Below, one piece after another: positions 59,699 to 64,000 of a stretch of 64,000 bases of DNA. The notes beneath the pieces were generated by a model. It was not told the DNA's origin. It made no database searches and was given only the letters and a program-made list of their open reading frames with translations. Position numbers and translations under genes: made by a program. Source of the stretch: JAABUE01 sp037440925 (GTDB taxonomy: Bacteria; Chloroflexota; Anaerolineae; Anaerolineales; Villigracilaceae); contig JBBITF010000006.1 of the NCBI GenBank assembly GCA_037440925.1, positions 17,818-81,817 on the forward strand, written 5' to 3'. The number at the start of each line of letters is the position of its first letter. Position 1 is the first letter of the stretch.

Positions 59699-61345
59699 CT
59701 ACCGCCCTCCTCCGGCGCACGCGCAGGCGCAGCCGGCGCAGGCGCACGCGCAAGCGCAGCCTCCTCCGCCGCTGCTGCCGCTGGACTTGGGGATTGGGTT
59801 GGTGGCATTGGTCACTTGGCTGGTAAAGTCGTTCACGTTGCCAATGACTTTAGACGAGAAAGTCTGCACGCCGTTTACCACCGAGGCCGCAAAATCGGCC
59901 CCAGGCAGGCCGCGAGAGTGAGAACCCGAAGCGGGCGCGCCGGTAGAGACCGGGCGCGCGCTGCCGGCGCTGAGCGGGCGTCCATACCCTGGATCATAAC
60001 GCTCCCACCAGGAGGGGGCAAAAATGGGGCGGGTAAAAGTGCGCCGCGTGCGGTCGTCGTAATCCTTGTCCAGCATGGTCCATTCAAGGGCTTCTTCGAA
60101 CATTTTGCTTTGCACTTCGGGGGTACCGGCGGCGGCAATTTGCTGCCAGGCGCGTTCCATGATGCCTTTGTAATAGTCGAGCGTCTCTTTGCGGCTAAAA
60201 CCTTTCATCTTCTCTGAAACCGATTTCACCAATCGCACGCTCATATCCTGCAAATCTCCGCGGCGCTGCTTGAGATTGATTCCAGGCCGAAATGCGGTCA
60301 GGAAGTCCTTCTCGTATTGGTGTAACCCCTCTGGCAGCGGATCGGCAACTTTGAGTTCGAGCGGGTCGCGGGTCACGACTTCGGCAGCGTTTTTCTTGAT
60401 AACCCCAAACAGAATCATCGTCATCACCTTGTCGAGCGGTTGTTCCATCAAGATGGCCGCCTCCACCGCTGTCAATCCGCGTTTGATACCGTGTCCTTCG
60501 ATGGAGATCTTAGGCGGCAGGTATTTCATCTTGCGCCGCTGTGCCTGCACAATACTCACAACAGGTGAACCCAAAAAGAACAGCGCCCAAAAGAAGCAAA
60601 AAAAGGCCGTTACCCAATCGCCGTTGAAGATACTGGGCAACTCGAAAAGAGGTTTGGCGCGGATAGCAGACTCTGGCACATACTTTTTGGGAAATGAAGC
60701 GCCAAATTTGTATTGCGTGTAAGCGTTTGCATTGAAATTGCTCCACGTATAGGTTACGCGGCCTTTGCTATCCAATCCCGTCACCGGCTCGGAGGGAAAG
60801 CCAGATGGCGCCGCGTGCCAGCGCGGTTCCTGCGGCTGCACGCCCGGCGGCAGGTAAAAAGTGACCTTCATTTCGGTATTGCCGGTTACATATTTTCTGT
60901 CAAACCAGGTCGGCGAAAAGACTGCGCTGGCGTAGGTTTCATCTTCGCTGTCGGTATATAACACATTCTTGACCGTTCCCACGTTCACATGCACGCTGCC
61001 GCGCCGTCCCGGCTGAATGGCGTAAGCGCCCAAATCTACGGCTATGCCGGAGCCAGAACCTTGATAGTCCGATGAAATCGAGACCGCTTTCCCATCCACA
61101 TCGGCAGAAATGCTGCTGAAGTCATAGTCGGCATTGGGCAGACCCACGTCTACGAAATCAATCTCATGCGCGCCGGGCTGATTCTCGAAAACAAAGGTAT
61201 AAAACAGGGAGAGCGTGCCATCTTCGTTCCAATATACAGAGACAGTCTCCTGCGGCACTGCGAAATAATACTCTTGCGCCAGTACGTTGGCAGGCAGGGA
61301 TAAAATGACCAGCAAGGCAAGCAACGAAATCATCGCTCGTCTCAT
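59699..61345 (-). CDS. DUF2207-like membrane protein with Cys-Ala-rich tail
   Basis: A 548-residue protein: signal peptide, a beta-rich extracellular domain (about 25-230; YYFAVPQETVSVYWNEDGTLSLFYTFVF), a transmembrane helix near 247-268 (VTAFFCFFWALFFLGSPVV), a cytoplasmic helical region with KRGLTAVEAAILMEQPLDKVMTMILFGVIKK, and a final segment GGGGCACACACAGCACACAG. The domain order is that of DUF2207 proteins. The alternating Cys-Ala tail may be a metal-binding or lipid-modified element; similar tails are known from memory in some Chloroflexota TPM-like proteins, but I cannot confirm this here. Confidence 0.78.
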   Translation of the reverse strand: MRRAMISLLALLVILSLPANVLAQEYYFAVPQETVSVYWNEDGTLSLFYTFVFENQPGAHEIDFVDVGLPNADYDFSSISADVDGKAVSISSDYQGSGSGIAVDLGAYAIQPGRRGSVHVNVGTVKNVLYTDSEDETYASAVFSPTWFDRKYVTGNTEMKVTFYLPPGVQPQEPRWHAAPSGFPSEPVTGLDSKGRVTYTWSNFNANAYTQYKFGASFPKKYVPESAIRAKPLFELPSIFNGDWVTAFFCFFWALFFLGSPVVSIVQAQRRKMKYLPPKISIEGHGIKRGLTAVEAAILMEQPLDKVMTMILFGVIKKNAAEVVTRDPLELKVADPLPEGLHQYEKDFLTAFRPGINLKQRRGDLQDMSVRLVKSVSEKMKGFSRKETLDYYKGIMERAWQQIAAAGTPEVQSKMFEEALEWTMLDKDYDDRTRRTFTRPIFAPSWWERYDPGYGRPLSAGSARPVSTGAPASGSHSRGLPGADFAASVVNGVQTFSSKVIGNVNDFTSQVTNATNPIPKSSGSSGGGGCACACACAGCACACAGGGR

Positions 61346-61372
61346 AAAAGCCTCCTTAACACATCACGCTTA

Positions 61373-61506
61373 CGCCTTACGAATCACGTATTACGAATGA
61401 CGCCTTACGAATCACGTATTACGAATGACGCCTTACGAATTACGTATTACGAATGACGCCTTACGAATTACGTATTACGAATGACGCCTTACGAATTACG
61501 TATTAC
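61373..61506. repeat. 28-bp tandem repeat, about 4.8 copies
   Basis: Units start at 61373, 61401, 61429, 61457 and 61485 with CGCCTTACGAAT, then C or T, then ACGTATTACGAATGA. The first two units have C, the last three have T. The final partial unit runs into the stop codon of the next gene. Confidence 0.92.
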
Positions 61507-61901
61507 CATTTCGGCTCTTCGGTCAATTGATACACGGTATTGCAATAGGGGCAATTGACCATCGGCGCGCCGTTGACGAGAGTAATGTCTTTGGCGGTCA
61601 ATGTCCCGCCGCAAGAACGGCATTTTACCTGTTCGATTTTGGTCTCGCCGGGCAGGTCTACCTGCATTGTCACTTGTTGAACCACCTCGCTTTTTTGCCC
61701 GCGCATGATTAGATAGACCAGGCCGGCCCCGCCGACCAGGAAGAACGCGCCTGCAAGGCCAAATCCCAGGCCATAAGTCAACCACTCTGCGCTGCCCTGC
61801 GCAGAGGTCGAGCCAATTACGCTCAACACGCCGTATCCTACCAGGCACAAACCGATGATAAAAAAAATCCCTGCGCCTATGGCCAACAAAGTCTTCGACA
61901 T
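61503..61901 (-). CDS. Two-span membrane protein with C-terminal zinc ribbon
   Basis: A 132-residue protein with two hydrophobic helices (LLAIGAGIFFIIGLCLVGYGVLSVI and LTYGLGFGLAGAFFLVGGAGLVYLI) and a C-terminal zinc ribbon with CRSCGG and CPYCNTVYQL. ATG 61901 has GGAGG at a normal distance; the longer in-frame start is not supported. It is likely co-transcribed with the DUF2207 gene downstream. Function unknown. Confidence 0.8.
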   Translation of the reverse strand: MSKTLLAIGAGIFFIIGLCLVGYGVLSVIGSTSAQGSAEWLTYGLGFGLAGAFFLVGGAGLVYLIMRGQKSEVVQQVTMQVDLPGETKIEQVKCRSCGGTLTAKDITLVNGAPMVNCPYCNTVYQLTEEPKW

Positions 61902-62079
61902 ACGACCTCCATTCATGAACCGTTTGCATGCTGCATCGCCATTCAAAAGATTGCTTGGCGCCTCCATTGCTTCAATGATGTCTACATCTATCTACGATTT
62001 ACTCTTCATAATGTAACATTTTGCTCCCTCTTTTGGCAATAGATTTTCATCTTCCTTTTGTACTACTTTGTACTCCAGG

Positions 62080-62442
62080 CTATGTTTCCGGCGTCTTTCG
62101 TTCCAGGCCAAATGCCTGGCTGACCGGCAGCACCACCATCATCCCCGTATTGGGCAGGTTCAAATCTCCAATCACGGTCTCGGTAGCCTCAACGACCTTT
62201 TTGACCATTTTATCGCCTTTGACTACCGTAAAGAGCGTGCGATGGAACTCCTCGGTGCGATTGTAGAAGTCGCCCAGGCTGGGCATTAACGGAAGGTCAT
62301 CGCGATAGCCTGCGCCGCGGCGAATACGCCCTAAGCCGGTGCTGGGGAACACCGTAATCCCGTTGACGCCCGCTTCCTCCCAGGCGTTCAGCACCTCGTC
62401 CAATTTATCGGGATCATCCAAAACGAATAGGATTAGGTACAT
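62080..62442 (-). CDS. PII-like protein linked to a cation antiporter
   Basis: A 120-residue cytosolic protein with a ferredoxin-like, PII-type fold suggested by MYLILFVLDDPDKLDEVLNAWEEAGVNGITVF, a T-loop-like segment (GLGRIRRGAGYRDDLPLMPSL) and KMVKKVVEATETVIGDLNLPNTGMMVVLPV. The classic uridylylated Tyr of GlnB is not obvious. AAGGAGG precedes ATG 62442, and it begins 1 bp after the antiporter stop, so the pair is one operon. It may sense a nucleotide and gate the antiporter. Confidence 0.75.
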   Translation of the reverse strand: MYLILFVLDDPDKLDEVLNAWEEAGVNGITVFPSTGLGRIRRGAGYRDDLPLMPSLGDFYNRTEEFHRTLFTVVKGDKMVKKVVEATETVIGDLNLPNTGMMVVLPVSQAFGLERKTPET

Positions 62443-62443
62443 A

Positions 62444-63742
62444 TCACGCCTCCTTCTTGGAACGTGTAAGGGCCGAGACCTTCTTTTTGATAGGACGTGC
62501 CGCCTCTTTTGCCGGAACCTCAGCCTGCTGGCCGTTTTTCGGCCTGGTCTCGTCCTTGGGCCGGCTGCCGGCAAACAGCGCCCGCAGCATGGGTGGTGTG
62601 ACCAACGTGCTGGCCAACACCATACCAACAATGGCCGAAAACTCGCCGGGATTGATCAAGCCTGCTCCCATACCGACATTGGCTACAATCAAGCCCACTT
62701 CACCGCGCGAGACCATCCCGGCCCCCAATTGCCAGGCTTCACGCCATTCAAAGCCGCCCCAGCGCGCCCCTAGCCCTGCTCCCAGGAATTTGCCGGCAAT
62801 GGCTACCAGAATGATGCTTCCCGTCAACACCAGGGCGCTGCTTTCCAAAGCGCGGATATTGACAGCCAGTCCAATACTGACAAAAAAAATTGGCACGAAC
62901 AATCCATAGGCCAACGCAGAGATTCCGCGTTCCAGGCGTTCTTTTTCTTCGCAGCGTGCAAACATCAACCCAGCCAGGAAGGAGCCGGTGATAGCGGCCA
63001 TCCCGCCCACTACCTCTGCCGCAATGCCATAAAACAACAGGATGACGATGGCCAGCGAGAGTACTCCCTGGCTGATGGACAGTTGTGAAGTGGCGTGTAC
63101 CAGTTTGGGCAGTGCGTACAACCCAAATATCACCGAAGTTGCCAGGAAGATAACCATCTTTCCCAAGATCAGCAGAAGGCTGGCTACGCTCGTCCCGCCC
63201 GAGGTGATTGCCAGAAAAGTGGACAGGAGCAAGATGACCAGTACATCGTCGAACACAGCCGCGCCCAGCAGTCCCAAGCCCACGCGCGTGCGCAGCGCCT
63301 TCAGTTCCATCAACGTCTGGGCAGAAATGCTGACGGAGGTGGCGCCCAGCGTTAGTCCAAGAAAGAGCGCGGTTTCCCACCCAAATTGGAACAACAACCC
63401 GGTCAAGGTCCCCAACATCACGGGCGCCAGCACGCCTAGAATTCCGGCCAAGGCAGAGATTTTGGTATTGCGGGTCAGTTCTTCGAAGTGCAGTTCGAAG
63501 CCTGCAATGAACATCAATAACAATACGCCCATTTCCCCCCATTCCTGGATAATTTCGCCCAGTCTCTCTCCCTCGATAAAAGGCAAATGCAGCAAGTTCA
63601 GCAGGGAGGGACCCAGTAAGATGCCTACCAGCAGTTCTCCCAGAACAGACGGTTGACCCGCTCGGATACTTATATAGCCTGCCGCTTTTGCCGCCAGCAA
63701 AATGATGGCTATAAGGAAGGCCAGTTGCAAAAATGAGCTCAT
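62444..63742 (-). CDS. CPA2-type cation/proton antiporter
   Basis: A 432-residue membrane protein with about twelve helices. Motifs: VLGELLVGILLGPS, LLLMFIAGFELHFEEL, ATSVSISAQTLMELKAL, GAAVFDDVLVILLLS (paired Asp of the ion site) and GMVSRGEVGLIVA. These match KefB/GerN/NapA-type Na+(K+)/H+ antiporters. The C terminus is a Lys-rich cytoplasmic tail. It is coupled to the PII-like gene. Confidence 0.92.
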   Translation of the reverse strand: MSSFLQLAFLIAIILLAAKAAGYISIRAGQPSVLGELLVGILLGPSLLNLLHLPFIEGERLGEIIQEWGEMGVLLLMFIAGFELHFEELTRNTKISALAGILGVLAPVMLGTLTGLLFQFGWETALFLGLTLGATSVSISAQTLMELKALRTRVGLGLLGAAVFDDVLVILLLSTFLAITSGGTSVASLLLILGKMVIFLATSVIFGLYALPKLVHATSQLSISQGVLSLAIVILLFYGIAAEVVGGMAAITGSFLAGLMFARCEEKERLERGISALAYGLFVPIFFVSIGLAVNIRALESSALVLTGSIILVAIAGKFLGAGLGARWGGFEWREAWQLGAGMVSRGEVGLIVANVGMGAGLINPGEFSAIVGMVLASTLVTPPMLRALFAGSRPKDETRPKNGQQAEVPAKEAARPIKKKVSALTRSKKEA

Positions 63743-64000
63743 CGTTCTCCTTCAAGCAGGATTGTAGCCGATTTTCTTGTCGGAGTCTATCGTTATAGCG
63801 CAGGTGTATGTGTCCGTTTCCCCTTGGGAGAGGTGAGCATGATGGTAGGTAATTACGATTTTTCGGTTCTTCAGAAATCTCAGAAAATAAGCCCAGCTAT
63901 CTTCAAAACGGCCAAAATCAACCAAGATTTTGAATTTCCCTGTCATTGGTGATTGCCCACAAGGGAGGCATGTGCGGATTTGGCAATCCGCACGAGCAAA
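63743..64000. other. Intergenic end of window with a terminal hairpin
   Basis: No convincing gene is present. A 64-codon minus-strand frame (63946-63752) has no recognised domain. A perfect hairpin GTGCGGATT-TGGC-AATCCGCAC lies at 63972-63993 and may be another REP-like repeat or a terminator for a gene beyond the window. Confidence 0.5.

Noticed and set aside
61373..61506. Possible CRISPR array (28-bp repeats)
   Set aside because: Units are directly adjacent with no unique spacers and no cas genes are nearby; it is a simple tandem repeat.
63752..63946. Minus-strand 64-codon frame near the window end
   Set aside because: No recognised domain, no clear ribosome-binding site; listed only as part of an intergenic region.

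Overview
The window is about 64 kb of an apparently chromosomal, GC-moderate bacterial genome. Gene content points to a Chloroflexota (Anaerolineae-like) bacterium: a lipid-anchored, Thr/Pro-rich secretome, a DUF2207-type membrane protein ending in a Cys-Ala tail, a PIN/TRAM membrane protein beside cysS, and long GT-C glycosyltransferases. This assignment is inference from gene style only. No rRNA, tRNA or CRISPR array was seen.

Layout. Positions 1-10,150 are mostly housekeeping: the 3' part of secA, an adenosine deaminase, aconitase A, a flotillin-like SPFH protein, and small membrane/HEAT proteins. Positions 10,150-28,200 are one long plus-strand dissimilatory sulfite reduction operon. It starts with a tandem-palindrome promoter, then a 34-residue membrane peptide, a YeiH-type transporter, dsrA, dsrB, dsrD, dsrC, dsrM, dsrK and a short dsrJ-like cytochrome. 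Next comes a redox module not normally listed with dsr: a Rieske protein, a monoheme cytochrome, an MopB-family protein, a four-cluster ferredoxin subunit, an NrfD-type quinone subunit, a small membrane protein and a cytochrome/helical-repeat protein. The operon closes with dsrE-like, ferredoxin, dsrN-like (siroheme amidation) and a radical SAM/SPASM gene. A P-type ATPase and an intrinsic terminator follow. On the minus strand (36,480-31,198) lies a second electron-transfer operon resembling Hmc/Tmc: an XRE-cupin regulator, a DsrK/HmcF-like protein, a DsrM/HmcE-like protein, an HmcB-like ferredoxin, and an NrfD-type subunit fused to a hexaheme cytochrome. Together these two operons look like a sulfite (or other sulfur oxyanion) respiration island. 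dsrD argues for the reductive direction. sat, apr and qmo are not in the window.

Positions 36,480-52,000 hold a repeat-rich intergenic stretch and then mixed genes: a lipoprotein, a TIGR01777-like epimerase, an HNH nuclease, a MEMO-family protein, a PIN/TRAM protein, cysS, a SagB-type nitroreductase, a DUF123 protein, an acyl-CoA dehydrogenase, a 1,696-residue double GT-C protein and a lone radical SAM protein. Positions 52,000-59,370 carry a minus-strand cluster with an active-looking PqqD-radical SAM-SPASM protein, an RMD1/DUF155-like membrane protein, a paralogous radical SAM protein that has lost its cluster cysteines, a lipoprotein metallopeptidase, a dual-specificity phosphatase, a methyltransferase and a C39-like peptidase. 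Positions 59,370-64,000 hold a degenerate REP-associated transposase, a DUF2207 protein, a tandem repeat, a zinc-ribbon membrane protein, a PII-like protein and a CPA2 antiporter.

A recurring theme is small palindromic repeats, several lying inside coding sequences (acnA, the DUF123 gene, the SPASM gene) and one set flanking the REP-associated transposase remnant.
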